Positions 16,448 to 25,583 of a DNA stretch of 64,000 nt are shown here, piece after piece. Position 1 is the stretch's first letter; every line of letters starts with the position of its first letter. The notes below the pieces were generated by a model, which saw only the letters and a program-made list of their open reading frames with translations, ran no database searches and was not told where the DNA came from. Source of the stretch: Gluconobacter potus (GTDB lineage Bacteria; Pseudomonadota; Alphaproteobacteria; Acetobacterales; Acetobacteraceae); contig NZ_JABCQF010000003.1 of NCBI RefSeq assembly GCF_015244705.1, forward strand, positions 62,001-126,000. Direction: 5' to 3'. The position numbers were made by a program, and so were the translations under genes.

Positions 16448-17188
16448 TCAGACCATCGCCATGCCACCATTGACGTGCAGGGTCGTACCCGTGACCCATG
16501 CCGCCTCATCGGAAGCCAGATATACTACTGCGGACGCCACGTCACCAGTATTCCCCATCCGGCCGAGCGGAATGGAGCCAATCAGCTTCTCGCGCACGGT
16601 CTCCGGCAGCACATCCGTCATCGGCGTTTCGATGAAACCGGGGGCCACGACGTTGACCGTGACGCCACGCGGACCGGCTTCCTGCGCCAGCGACTTGCTC
16701 ATGCCCACGATGCCAGCCTTGGCGGCGGCATAGTTGGCCTGACCGGCATTGCCCGTCGTGCCCACCACGGATGCGATGGAAATGATCCGTCCTGCACGGC
16801 GGCGCAGCATGCCCTTGAGCGCAGCGCGGGCCAGACGGAACGGGCTTTCCAGATCCACGGTCAGAACCTGCGACCAGTCGCTGTCCTTCATGCGGATGGC
16901 AAGCGTGTCGCGCGTCAGGCCGGCATTGTTGACCAGAATGTCCAGCGGCGCGCCCGCAACGGCTTCGGCCTTGGCAACGAGGCCATCAGCCTCGGCCGGG
17001 TCGGACAGATTGGCGACGGCGATATGGGCGCGCTCGCCCAGGCTGTCAGCCAGTTCCTGAAGAGCGGCTTCGCGCGTGCCGCTGAGCACGACCGTCGCAC
17101 CCTGTGCATGAAGCTGACGGGCAATCGCAGCGCCAATGCCGCCGGATGCACCCGTGACGAGAGCAGTCTTGCCGGAAAGAGAGAACAT
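16448..17188 (-). CDS. fabG: 3-oxoacyl-ACP reductase
   Basis: A 246-residue short-chain dehydrogenase. The NADP-binding motif is TGASGGIGAAIA; NNAGLTRD follows; catalytic Ser, Tyr and Lys lie in IISIASVV and ANYAAAKAG. It ends with the FabG-typical VTGTTLHVNGGMAMV. It reduces 3-oxoacyl-ACP. It lies 12 bases downstream of fabD and upstream of acpP, the standard fab order. Confidence 0.95.
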   Translation of the reverse strand: MFSLSGKTALVTGASGGIGAAIARQLHAQGATVVLSGTREAALQELADSLGERAHIAVANLSDPAEADGLVAKAEAVAGAPLDILVNNAGLTRDTLAIRMKDSDWSQVLTVDLESPFRLARAALKGMLRRRAGRIISIASVVGTTGNAGQANYAAAKAGIVGMSKSLAQEAGPRGVTVNVVAPGFIETPMTDVLPETVREKLIGSIPLGRMGNTGDVASAVVYLASDEAAWVTGTTLHVNGGMAMV

Positions 17189-17200
17189 GAACGGTTGTCC

Positions 17201-18145
17201 TTACAGGGTCTTGAGCAGGGCTTCGATTTCAGCGGGCGTCCCGGCATTGCTGGTCGCCAGTTCCGGAGCGATGCGACGGGCCAGACCGCACAGGACCTTG
17301 CCTGCGCCAAGCTCGTGCATGTTCGTCACACCCATGGCCACCATCGTCTGCACGCTCTCGCGCCAGCGTACCGTGCCCGTCACCTGCTTGACCAGCAGTT
17401 CGCGGATCACGGCAGGGTCAGTCACCTTGGCAGCCGTGACGTTGGCGATGACGGGAATGGACGGAGGATTGAGGGTCGCGGTCGCCAGCGCCTCTTCCAT
17501 TTCGCGGGCCGCCGGAGCCATCAGCGACGAATGGAACGGTGCGGAGACCGGGAGCTTCACGGCGCGCTTGATGCCATGCTCCTTGGCGACGACAATGGCG
17601 CGGTCAATGGCGCTCATCACACCGGAGACCACGATCTGGCCTCCGCCATTGTCGTTGGCAATTTCCAGCGTCTCGCCCTGTGAGGCTTCATCGCAGATCG
17701 AACGGGCCTGTGCGGCGTCCACACCCAGAAGAGCGGCCATACCGCCCTCACCCGCCGGAACCGCACGCTGCATGGCCTGTCCACGCAGACGCAGCAGGCG
17801 CGCGCCTTCGGCAATTCCCAGCGTACCAGCGGCGGCAAGCGCGGAATACTCACCCAGCGAATGACCGGCCACCAGAGCCGCCTTGTCCGCCAGTTTGAAG
17901 CCACCTTCGCTTTCCAGAGCGCGCACGGCGGCCAGCGAGACCGCGAACAACGCCGGCTGGGCGTTCTCGGTCCGCGTCAGTTCATCCGCATCGCCGGAGA
18001 ACATGAGGCGCGACAGATGATCGCCGAGCGCCTCGTCCACTTCCTGAAAAACGGCGCGGGAGGATGCAAAAGCCTCATTCAGGGCCTGACCCATCCCGAC
18101 GGACTGGCTCCCCTGTCCCGGAAAGACGAACGCGTGAACCGACAT
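17201..18145 (-). CDS. fabD: Malonyl-CoA:ACP transacylase
   Basis: A 314-residue acyltransferase with FPGQGSQSVGMG at the N-terminus and the nucleophile Ser96 in GHSLGEYSAL; the catalytic His lies in APFHSSLM. It loads malonate onto ACP. I chose the start at 18145 (MSVHAFVFPG) because it begins right at the conserved domain and has AGGGGGAT just upstream; a frame extended to 18202 exists but lacks support. Confidence 0.95.
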   Translation of the reverse strand: MSVHAFVFPGQGSQSVGMGQALNEAFASSRAVFQEVDEALGDHLSRLMFSGDADELTRTENAQPALFAVSLAAVRALESEGGFKLADKAALVAGHSLGEYSALAAAGTLGIAEGARLLRLRGQAMQRAVPAGEGGMAALLGVDAAQARSICDEASQGETLEIANDNGGGQIVVSGVMSAIDRAIVVAKEHGIKRAVKLPVSAPFHSSLMAPAAREMEEALATATLNPPSIPVIANVTAAKVTDPAVIRELLVKQVTGTVRWRESVQTMVAMGVTNMHELGAGKVLCGLARRIAPELATSNAGTPAEIEALLKTL

Positions 18146-18217
18146 GGATCCCCCTGCTGGCAGTGAAATTAAGGTTTCGGGTGATGCGTCCTTGCGGGCC
18201 ATCTGTCAAATCCCGTG

Positions 18218-18964
18218 TCATTTTTTCCGTTTGAGCGTAAAGAACTCGTTGGTCGGCACCTTCACGCGGATCATGGAAAACGGCCGGTCGGAGCGGAATA
18301 CCGTCCCGTCCTGATAGTCCTGCGGCCGGAGAATGAAGGTGTAGGGCACGGCTCCCTGATTATCGACCAGAAGCCGCGCCGTCCCGTTCTCCACCGCTTC
18401 AAAACGCGCCCCCGGAGCAACATCGACCTTCAGGCGATGGGCGTCCGGGGCCAGAAAGGCGAGGATCACGCCAAAGAAGTCCCGGATGGCGGCGTTGATC
18501 TCCCCCATCCAGACCCCGGCCTGCTCTTTCGTGAAAGAGGGCGTGGGCAGAGGAGCCACCTCGATCGCCAGTTCAAGCTGGACTTTCCGGTCGGGCGGCA
18601 GGGTCAGCAGAACGGGCGGATTTTCGGCCAGAAGCGCATCGGAACGGGGAAAATGCATGTCCCGGTCCTGCCCTACGAAGAGCGGAATATCGCCGCCTTT
18701 GGCATGGAGCACGACATGCGCTTCGGACGGCACGGCATGATCCGGCAGGATATCGCCCAGAAAATGTAACGACAGGTCCTTCCGCGCACGTTCGGGCAGA
18801 CGGTCGAACCGGTCATAGACCCAGTGGATGCCCTTGTAGCTGCCGACGCGCATCGCATGCTGCCCTGTAACAGTCACAGTCTCCGTTGTCTGGGCAGGTG
18901 CAGCGGAGAAAGACATGAGCACAAGAGCTGTGAACAGGGCCACACCGATACTGGCTTTTCTCAA
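18218..18964 (-). CDS. Exported protein of unknown function
   Basis: A 248-residue protein with a clear signal peptide (about residues 1-24, hydrophobic core VALFTALVLMSF, cleavage near APAQ). The mature part is mostly beta-strand-like, with no motif I recognise. The end, RVKVPTNEFFTLKRKK, is very basic. The length and secretion signal support a real periplasmic protein. It is upstream of fabD on the same strand but separated by about 70 bases, so a functional link to fatty acid synthesis is not shown. No function is assigned. Confidence 0.7.
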   Translation of the reverse strand: MRKASIGVALFTALVLMSFSAAPAQTTETVTVTGQHAMRVGSYKGIHWVYDRFDRLPERARKDLSLHFLGDILPDHAVPSEAHVVLHAKGGDIPLFVGQDRDMHFPRSDALLAENPPVLLTLPPDRKVQLELAIEVAPLPTPSFTKEQAGVWMGEINAAIRDFFGVILAFLAPDAHRLKVDVAPGARFEAVENGTARLLVDNQGAVPYTFILRPQDYQDGTVFRSDRPFSMIRVKVPTNEFFTLKRKK

Positions 18965-19005
18965 ACCTCTCTCCTCACATCCCGTCGCTTCATGACAAAT
19001 GATGA

Positions 19006-19887
19006 CTATCCGATCTTCTGCATCACGATCAGGACCTGTGGCAACCGCACGGGGTTGTCCATGTATTCAACCAGACGGAACAGACCGCCCCAGGCCTTGA
19101 TAATGTAATTGCGCGGAATGATCGCCTCGCCATAATGCGACTGGGGCTGCGGTGGTTTCGAGGACGCCGCATGCAGGAAGCGCCCGGCTTCGAATTCTGC
19201 ATTGGCGCGGGCCTCGTCGATGAAACTGTCCGCACAGACTTCATGCCAGGGATGCTCAAGCCGGATGCCGGACGCGCGCTTGAGCCTTTGCTCGGCACAG
19301 AAGGCGATGAACCTGCGGCTCTGCGTCGTCATGACCAGCATGCCACCTGGCTTGAGCAGGCGATGGAACTCCCGCACCCAGTGCCCGGCGAGAAATTCGT
19401 CCAGATGCGAGAAAACAGACCATGACGTGATCAGGTCAAAGCTTTCGGACGTCAGGAGCATCGGCGGCACAAGACCGCAGCCCAGAAAGTTGAGTGCGGG
19501 ATTGGCCCGCCGCGCGGCCATAAGGAAGCGGTCCGTGGTCTCCGCGCCATACAGATTGGACGGACGGACATCCTTCATGAACAGCCGTGCAATACGCCCC
19601 CAGCCGCAGCCAAAATCCAGCAGCGTTGTCTCGGGGCGCACCGGTCGCCCGGCATAGGCACAGTACGCCTTGATTTCCCGGAAGAAGACATGCGCCTCAT
19701 GGATGGAAATTTCCCCATGATGTCCATGGATTTCCCGCTGAAGATCGTCCGGCGGAAAGGTCGGCATCCTCACGCCCTGAATTTCCGGGATATGGACGGA
19801 CGACACCAGGACCTGAAGCCATTCCTCGTCGCTGATGCCACCAAAGGTCTCAAAAACGGCGCTAATGCTGTCCGGGTGGTTCATCAA
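19006..19887 (-). CDS. Class I SAM-dependent methyltransferase
   Basis: A 293-residue protein with the SAM-binding motif LLDFGCGWGRIARLF (motif I at about 90-104), a following acidic position in GAETTD, and SFDLITSWSVFSHL and FHRLLKPGGMLVMTT (motifs II/III). It resembles methyltransferase_11/25-type enzymes near polysaccharide or lipid genes. The substrate is unknown. Two adjacent ATG codons are possible starts. Confidence 0.82.
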   Translation of the reverse strand: MMNHPDSISAVFETFGGISDEEWLQVLVSSVHIPEIQGVRMPTFPPDDLQREIHGHHGEISIHEAHVFFREIKAYCAYAGRPVRPETTLLDFGCGWGRIARLFMKDVRPSNLYGAETTDRFLMAARRANPALNFLGCGLVPPMLLTSESFDLITSWSVFSHLDEFLAGHWVREFHRLLKPGGMLVMTTQSRRFIAFCAEQRLKRASGIRLEHPWHEVCADSFIDEARANAEFEAGRFLHAASSKPPQPQSHYGEAIIPRNYIIKAWGGLFRLVEYMDNPVRLPQVLIVMQKIG

Positions 19888-20003
19888 TTCCTGCCGAGGC
19901 TTCTTCGTAACGTTTATTTAACGCATCCTCGCAGGCCCGGAAACAGATGACCAGAGCAGGTTTATGAAAATTACAGCCCCGCTCCGGACAGTTCCCGTCC
20001 CCT

Positions 20004-20032
20004 TTGACACATTCCCGTGTCACTTTTGAGAA
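20004..20032 (+). promoter_or_regulatory. Possible promoter/operator upstream of the butanediol dehydrogenase gene
   Basis: TTGACA at 20004-20009 is a perfect -35 match; 17 bases on lies a weak -10 candidate TGAGAA. The -35 overlaps a small inverted repeat TGACAC-ATTCCC-GTGTCA, which could be an operator. Sequence resemblance only. Confidence 0.35.
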
Positions 20033-20132
20033 ATGGGCGATTTTTTGTGGAAACCACAAGACAAAGGGTCGATGGTTCCCGCCGTCATGGCAGTCACATG
20101 CCGATGACGGACAATCGAAGGATCTTTTTTCA

Positions 20133-20912
20133 ATGTCCCTTTCTGGAAAAATCGCCGCAGTCACGGGTGCAGCCCAGGGTATCGGCAAGGCCATTGCGCT
20201 TCGTCTGGCCAGGGATGGCGCGGATGTCATCCTGCTCGACGTCAAGCAGGAAACGCTTGCCGAAACCGCAAAGGAAGTTGAAGCCCTCGGCCGGCGCGCT
20301 ATGGCCCTGACGGCCGATATCAGCAACCGCGACCAGTTCCGCAGCACACTGGCCGATGCTGCGAAGACGCTCGGCGGCCTGGACATCATGGTTAACAATG
20401 CGGGGATCTGTCAGGTCAAGCCGATCCTGGACATCGAGCCTGCGGAAATCGAGAAGATCTTCAGCATCAACGTTCAGGGCGTGCTCTGGGGCATGCAGGC
20501 GGCGGCGGCCCTCTTCAAGGAGAAGGGCACCAAGGGCAAGATCATCAATGCCTGCTCGATCGCCGGTCATGAAGGCTATCCCCTTCTGGGAGCCTATTCC
20601 GCGACCAAATTCGCCGTCCGCGCCCTGACGCAGTCGGCCGCCAAGGAACTCGCGTCCTCGGGCATTACCGTCAATTCCTACTGCCCCGGCATTGTCGGAA
20701 CCGACATGTGGGTCACGATCGACAAGCGCATGGCCGAAATCACCGGTACGGAAATCGGCGCGACCTACAAGAAATATGTCGAAGGAATCGCTCTTGGCCG
20801 CGTGGAGACGGCGGACGATGTGGCGGGCTTCGTCGCCTATCTGTCCAGCAGCGACGCCGATTACATGACGGGTCAGTCCGTCCTGATCGACGGTGGTCTC
20901 GTTTTCCGCTGA
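20133..20912 (+). CDS. budC: Acetoin reductase / meso-2,3-butanediol dehydrogenase-type SDR
   Basis: A 259-residue short-chain dehydrogenase. The NAD-binding motif is TGAAQGIGKAIALRLA; an acidic residue after the second strand (LLDVKQ) favours NAD(H). Then NNAGICQVKPI, catalytic Ser in INACSIAGHEG, Tyr/Lys in YSATKFAVRALTQ, YCPGIVGTDMW, and DYMTGQSVLIDGG. The run from KIINACS through VNSYCPGIV closely follows Klebsiella-type BudC, which interconverts acetoin and 2,3-butanediol and reduces diacetyl. Another polyol dehydrogenase activity is possible, as acetic acid bacteria carry many related SDRs. The start at 20133 is at the conserved domain edge. Confidence 0.83.
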   Translation: MSLSGKIAAVTGAAQGIGKAIALRLARDGADVILLDVKQETLAETAKEVEALGRRAMALTADISNRDQFRSTLADAAKTLGGLDIMVNNAGICQVKPILDIEPAEIEKIFSINVQGVLWGMQAAAALFKEKGTKGKIINACSIAGHEGYPLLGAYSATKFAVRALTQSAAKELASSGITVNSYCPGIVGTDMWVTIDKRMAEITGTEIGATYKKYVEGIALGRVETADDVAGFVAYLSSSDADYMTGQSVLIDGGLVFR

Positions 20913-20921
20913 GGCCATAAA

Positions 20922-20953
20922 AAAAAGGGGCCGGTTTCCCGCGTCCCCTTTTT
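20922..20953. terminator. Bidirectional terminator
   Basis: AAAAAGGGG pairs with CCCCTTTTT across a 14-base loop. It sits 10 bases after the plus-strand dehydrogenase and abuts the stop of the minus-strand gene at 20955. Confidence 0.85.
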
Positions 20954-20954
20954 A

Positions 20955-21680
20955 TCAGCGACCGATGAGACGGCCGCGCTGCCAGGCTTCGGCAGCCCCT
21001 TCCGGGTCCTGTCCTTCAACGGAAATGACATAGTCCAGGGCGCTCATGACCTTATTGCCCAGCATCATTTCCGAAAGCTCGTCGAGCAGATCGCTGTCCG
21101 CCTGACGGGCCACGTCTTCACGCATGATCATCCGGGCCGACATTTCGCCGCCCAGCAGATGGGCCGGATCCTCGATTACGGTCAGCAGATCCGTATGGAA
21201 GACCGCATGAGGCTGTGTCGCCACGACCAGCGGCTTCTCTCCGGCATCGCGGGCCTTTTCCAGACGCTCGATCAGCGCCCCTTCCCCGATGCTTTCGACA
21301 GGCAGTACCGAGAGGGCTGGAAGCTGCTTGAGGGCTTCTTCCAGAGCGTGACGGCTGTCATCGCTGACGATGATGCGGTCCACATCCGCGGATGTCAGCG
21401 TCCCGACGGCACCCAGCGGCGACAGGGCCGCAAAACTGACGACAGGCTGGTACAGATCGCCCAGAACCCGACGCCCCGGACCGGCAAGCTTTTCGTCCCG
21501 CGGAAACCAGGCGGAGACGAGAAGATCGACTTCCGCCCCTTCGAGAGCGTCCTCGATATCATCGGGGTCCAGATCGACATATTCGACCTCGACCTCGTAA
21601 GCCTCAAGAACGCGCGCGACCGCGCTGGCACAGCCCGCATGCAACGAGGTGTACAGATGGCCGATCGTCATTTGCGTCAT
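20955..21680 (-). CDS. OpuAC-like betaine-binding-fold protein without a signal peptide
   Basis: A 241-residue protein resembling the substrate-binding domain of glycine betaine/proline betaine ABC transporters (OpuAC): HLYTSLHAGCASAVARVLEA, then VEYVDLDPDDIEDALEGAEVD and VSAWFPRDEKLAG. Unlike transporter subunits, it has no signal peptide or lipobox and starts directly in the domain, so it should be cytoplasmic. No permease or ATPase gene is adjacent. It might sense or buffer a solute, or be a remnant of a transporter. An in-frame ATG 9 bases downstream is an alternative start. Confidence 0.65.
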   Translation of the reverse strand: MTQMTIGHLYTSLHAGCASAVARVLEAYEVEVEYVDLDPDDIEDALEGAEVDLLVSAWFPRDEKLAGPGRRVLGDLYQPVVSFAALSPLGAVGTLTSADVDRIIVSDDSRHALEEALKQLPALSVLPVESIGEGALIERLEKARDAGEKPLVVATQPHAVFHTDLLTVIEDPAHLLGGEMSARMIMREDVARQADSDLLDELSEMMLGNKVMSALDYVISVEGQDPEGAAEAWQRGRLIGR

Positions 21681-21755
21681 GAGAATGGGTCCGTCAGGTA
21701 GAAAAAGTGAAACGTGAGACCGTGATTAGGCCCCACGTTCCGATTTGTCACGACC

Positions 21756-23852
21756 TTACCAGATCTTTACGCGCTGATCCGGTGCCAGATAGAGCTTCTG
21801 GCCGGGCTTCACGTCGAACGCATCATACCAGGCATCGATGTTGTGAGCCGGGATGTTGACGCGCGTGATGGCCGGAGCGTGCTCGTTCGACAGCATCTGC
21901 TGACGCAGCGCATCCGGCCGATCCTTCTCACGCCAGACCTGGGCCCAGCCGAGGAACACGCGTTGGTCACCGGTCAGACCGTGCACGACCGGCGCAGGCT
22001 TGCCGTGCAGCGAGTCATGATAGGCCTGCAGACCGAGGTTCAGCCCGCCGGAATCCGCGATGTTTTCGCCCATGGTCATCTTGCCGTTCACATGCGCGCC
22101 CGGCAGGACTTCCTGTGCGTCGTACTGCGCACCCAGCCGATCGGCCAGCTTCTGGAAGGCGTCCGTGGACGCCTTGCTCCACCAGTCGCTCAGGCGACCA
22201 TGCTCGTCGTAATGACGGCCCTGATCGTCGAAGCCATGGCTCATCTCGTGACCGATCACGCCACCGATGGCACCGTAATTGACGGCAACATCGCCCTTGG
22301 GATCAAAGAACGGCGGCTGAAGGATCGCGGCCGGGAACACGATCTCGTTCATCGTCGGATCGTTGTAGGCGTTCACCGTCTGCGGCGTCATGCCCCACTC
22401 GTCACGGTCGACCGGCTTGTCGAGCTTGTCCAGGTCGTGCTGCCAGTTGAACGCCACGCCACGCACGGCATTGCCGTAGACGTCGCCCTTGCGGATCTCG
22501 AGCTTGCTGTAGTCCCACCACTTCTTCGGATACCCGACCTGAATGGCGAAATGATCGAGCTTGTTCAGGGCCGCCTTGCGGGTCGGCTCATCCATCCAGC
22601 CGTTGTGCTCAAGGCGTTCGTGGAACGATGCTTTCACTTTCTGCACCAGATCCGTGATCTGGGCCTGTGCGGAAGGCGGGAAGTAACGCGCGACATATTC
22701 GCGGCCCAGGGCCCAGCCCAGCGCACCATTCGTCACACGCACAGCGCGCTTCCAGCGCGGGGACTGCTGCGCCACGCCAGACAGCGTATGGCTGTTGAAC
22801 TCGAAGGACGCATCATAGAATGTGCTGGACAGATAGGCCGCAGCATTGTCCCCGAGATGGAATGCGAGCCAGGCACGCAGCGTTCCAATATCCGCCCCCT
22901 TCAGCACCGTGGCCATGGCCTTGATTCCGGCCGGCTCACGCACGTCGATCTTGCGGTTTTCCAGCCCTTCGGCCGGCAGACCGGCACTGATCAGGAACGT
23001 GGCCCAGTCGAAGTCTGGCGCAAGCTTCTGAAGCTCGGAAACCGGCATCGGATTGTAGGTCTTGAGCGGATCGCGGGTCTGGTCACGCGGGACCTCGACC
23101 TTGGCCAGCGCGGTTTCAAGATCGACGACGGCCTGAGCGTTCTTCTCGGCGTCCGGCCAGCCCTCAAGCGTCAGCATCTTGGCGATATAGGCCTGATAGG
23201 CCTTCTTCTTGTCCGCGAGCTTGGGGTTTGTATAGTAGCTCGTATCCGGCAGGCCGAGACCGCCGCCAACGCCGATGCTCATGCCCTGATCGAGCATCAG
23301 CATGTAATGCTCGGGGTCCTTCTGGTCCTGCTCCACGCCGATCTGGAATGTCGTGAAGGCCATGGATTTGAGCGATGATCCGAATGCCGCGGCCAGACCC
23401 TTACCGTCATTGACGTTCCGGATGGTTTCAAGGTCGGTAGCAAGCGGCTTGCCACCCAGGCGGTCAACGGCCTTCTGGTCCAGGAAGCTGGCGTAATAGG
23501 TGCCGATCTTGCCCATATCGTCCGTCGGCTGGTCAGCAACCTTCTTTGCGGCTTCATCAAGAATGGTCTTCTGACGCGACAGGGACAGCTCATAGAGGAT
23601 ACGGAACGGGCCGTAGCTGCTCATATCGCCGGGGATCTTGAGGTTCCTGAGATAGGTGCCGTTGGCATACTCGAAGAAATTGTCGCCCGGCTGGACGGCG
23701 CGGTTCATCCCGGCTTCGTCAAAGCCCCAGCCCGCGCTGTACCCGGCAGCCTGCGCGCCAGAGACCATCAGTCCTGCTGCCAGGGCAAACAGGCTGGCTC
23801 CGTGTTTCAGAGCATGTCGTGACGTAAGGAATCGTTTCACATCAAACCTCAT
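21756..23852 (-). CDS. M13 family (neprilysin-like) metallopeptidase
   Basis: A 698-residue secreted zinc peptidase. A signal peptide covers about residues 1-36 (hydrophobic GASLFALAAGLMVSG, cleavage near AQAA). The zinc site is VIGHEMSH (His535, Glu536, His539) with third ligand Glu596 in ENIADSGG; the substrate-binding NAYNDPTMNEIVFPAAILQ region precedes it. The length fits bacterial PepO-type enzymes. It would act in the periplasm or outside, cutting oligopeptides. It appears to be a single-gene unit. Confidence 0.95.
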   Translation of the reverse strand: MRFDVKRFLTSRHALKHGASLFALAAGLMVSGAQAAGYSAGWGFDEAGMNRAVQPGDNFFEYANGTYLRNLKIPGDMSSYGPFRILYELSLSRQKTILDEAAKKVADQPTDDMGKIGTYYASFLDQKAVDRLGGKPLATDLETIRNVNDGKGLAAAFGSSLKSMAFTTFQIGVEQDQKDPEHYMLMLDQGMSIGVGGGLGLPDTSYYTNPKLADKKKAYQAYIAKMLTLEGWPDAEKNAQAVVDLETALAKVEVPRDQTRDPLKTYNPMPVSELQKLAPDFDWATFLISAGLPAEGLENRKIDVREPAGIKAMATVLKGADIGTLRAWLAFHLGDNAAAYLSSTFYDASFEFNSHTLSGVAQQSPRWKRAVRVTNGALGWALGREYVARYFPPSAQAQITDLVQKVKASFHERLEHNGWMDEPTRKAALNKLDHFAIQVGYPKKWWDYSKLEIRKGDVYGNAVRGVAFNWQHDLDKLDKPVDRDEWGMTPQTVNAYNDPTMNEIVFPAAILQPPFFDPKGDVAVNYGAIGGVIGHEMSHGFDDQGRHYDEHGRLSDWWSKASTDAFQKLADRLGAQYDAQEVLPGAHVNGKMTMGENIADSGGLNLGLQAYHDSLHGKPAPVVHGLTGDQRVFLGWAQVWREKDRPDALRQQMLSNEHAPAITRVNIPAHNIDAWYDAFDVKPGQKLYLAPDQRVKIW

Positions 23853-23923
23853 TCCAGAGTGGTGCCCCAGAATGAGGTATAAAATATCATTTCGTCAAAA
23901 GGACGGTTAGGTCAGTTCTATAA

Positions 23924-24559
23924 TCAGCGGGAGTGACGCGTCTTTTTCGCCTTCGGATCGGCCCCGGTAGATGTAACGGCAGCCGCAACCGTATAATCGA
24001 AAGCGACAACTTTCTCGAGATACGGAGCAGCGAATTCCTTGAAGGCCTCGTGGGCCGGATCAAAAAACGCCGGGTCCGTCAAGACCGGCTTGCCGACATA
24101 ATAGTTCCGGTCACCTTCGGACCGGAACGTCACGAGAAACGCCTGCTGCAGACCGGCATCAGCCCCTTCCCCGCTGCTCTGGAAACCGGTTTCAATACTG
24201 GCGACGACCGGCTTTCCGTCAGCGCGACGGCTGTCCTGCACCAGATGCAGGAAACGGCCCGACACTTCCGCGCGCTGGGCGGTGGTTGAGTCCTTGGTAT
24301 AGCGGAACATCACCATGTGCCGGACCAGACCGACACGCCAGTCGGGCGCGGTGAACTGCGCGTAGCCAATCTGCTTGGCAAGCTGCTGGGCAGACAGGGT
24401 GGCAGGACTGAGCATATCGGTTTTGACCGGCCCGGATGAGGCGATCGGCAGGGAATAGGGGTCCGCCTTTGCGGCCGGAAACTGATACAGCCCGACGGCA
24501 CAGAGTGCCAGGGTGGCCCCATAGACGGCACGACGGGAGAAAAGGGCGGAAACGGTCAT
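23924..24559 (-). CDS. Exported Dabb (stress-responsive alpha/beta-barrel) domain protein
   Basis: A 211-residue protein. Residues 1-33 form an export signal with a twin arginine (FSRRAVYGATLALCAVG), possibly Tat. The Dabb domain begins at RHMVMFRYTKDST and includes the long helix and AFLVTFRSEGDRNYYV, ending KVVAFDYTV. Dabb domains form dimeric barrels of varied function. I prefer the start at 24559 to the longer frame from 24607. A charged tail of about 15 residues ends the protein. Confidence 0.75.
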   Translation of the reverse strand: MTVSALFSRRAVYGATLALCAVGLYQFPAAKADPYSLPIASSGPVKTDMLSPATLSAQQLAKQIGYAQFTAPDWRVGLVRHMVMFRYTKDSTTAQRAEVSGRFLHLVQDSRRADGKPVVASIETGFQSSGEGADAGLQQAFLVTFRSEGDRNYYVGKPVLTDPAFFDPAHEAFKEFAAPYLEKVVAFDYTVAAAVTSTGADPKAKKTRHSR

Positions 24560-24658
24560 CTCGATCTCCGGACGCAGGGTGAAAAACTGCTGCCTTTCAT
24601 GGCACAACCGCCCCGTTTCGTCTCGTTTTTTCAGTATCCCAATGTTTCGTTTCCGGAC

Positions 24659-25480
24659 TCAGGCTTCCACGGCCTTCTGGAAGACCTTCCGGCGCCACTG
24701 CATCAGACGATAGACCAAGTTTGCAGCCAGCTTCTGCCAGCGCGAATGCGGCGTGAAACCGATGGTCTTGAAGATCATCGCCGTCACCCGATCGATATGT
24801 CTGGGCTTGTAGAAGCCCATGGCCTTGGACATGTAGGCCGCGATACAGCGCTTATGGTCATAGGCCATGCCCGGCGGCTCGTTCGTCGTGTGATAGGCCG
24901 AGGCCAGCTCGTCGTCCTCGCTCTCGGTCACGCGGCCCAGCGCAATCCGGGTCCGTGCCCAGACGCCCAGCTTCTCGCGCTTCAGATAGCGGCGCATGTG
25001 ATCGTAGAACAGCTTGAAATGCCGGTATTCGTCGGCCGCGATCTGCTTGCAGATGGCTTTGAGCAATGGCTCGTCCGTCGCATCGGCCAGAGCCGTGTAG
25101 AAAGACGACGTACCGGTCTCGACCATACAGCGTGCAATCAGTTCACCCGTGCGGGAGCCACGGATCGAGGCGTCCACATCCGCATCAATCTTGTACGACG
25201 CGCGATAGCGGTCGAACGCCTTTTCATAATCCCAGGACGGATCCGCCAGCATGGCCCAGCGACCCAGCGCGTCCCCGTGCTGAACTTCCTCGACGGCCCA
25301 GTTCTCGGCCGCCTTGCTGAAATCCGGATCCCCCACGAAGACGCGACGGAGATACTGGGCGTAGTCGAGACCATTCTTTTCCACCACGGAAGCCGCCTTC
25401 ACGAGGGGGATGATCTCGGGATCGACGCGGGAAGGATCAAAGGAATTCCAGTCCATCTGATCGATATGCCAGTGTTTCAT
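24659..25480 (-). CDS. Ferritin-like di-iron protein
   Basis: A 273-residue helical protein with ExxH pairs typical of di-iron carboxylate four-helix bundles: EEVQHGDALGRW at about residues 60-71 and DEYRHFKLFYDHM at about 150-162, with supporting glutamates in VEKNGLDY and VETGTSSFY. It belongs to the ferritin-like superfamily that also includes acyl-ACP desaturase-like enzymes and rubrerythrins; the specific reaction is not evident. The start at 25480 begins the conserved part; the frame is open upstream to 25753 but would overlap bioB on the other strand. Confidence 0.75.
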   Translation of the reverse strand: MKHWHIDQMDWNSFDPSRVDPEIIPLVKAASVVEKNGLDYAQYLRRVFVGDPDFSKAAENWAVEEVQHGDALGRWAMLADPSWDYEKAFDRYRASYKIDADVDASIRGSRTGELIARCMVETGTSSFYTALADATDEPLLKAICKQIAADEYRHFKLFYDHMRRYLKREKLGVWARTRIALGRVTESEDDELASAYHTTNEPPGMAYDHKRCIAAYMSKAMGFYKPRHIDRVTAMIFKTIGFTPHSRWQKLAANLVYRLMQWRRKVFQKAVEA

Positions 25481-25583
25481 TCTGCGACCTCGTCCGTTTT
25501 CCGGCTCATCAAGAGTGACGATGAGATGACACGATGGGACAATTTTGGGTAGGTGTGATGCAGCAACCCTTGGAGATTGATCC

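Noticed and set aside
21843-23378. Plus-strand open frame of about 510 codons opposite the M13 peptidase gene
   Set aside because: Antisense to a peptidase with an intact HExxH site and full length; no domain seen in the antisense product.
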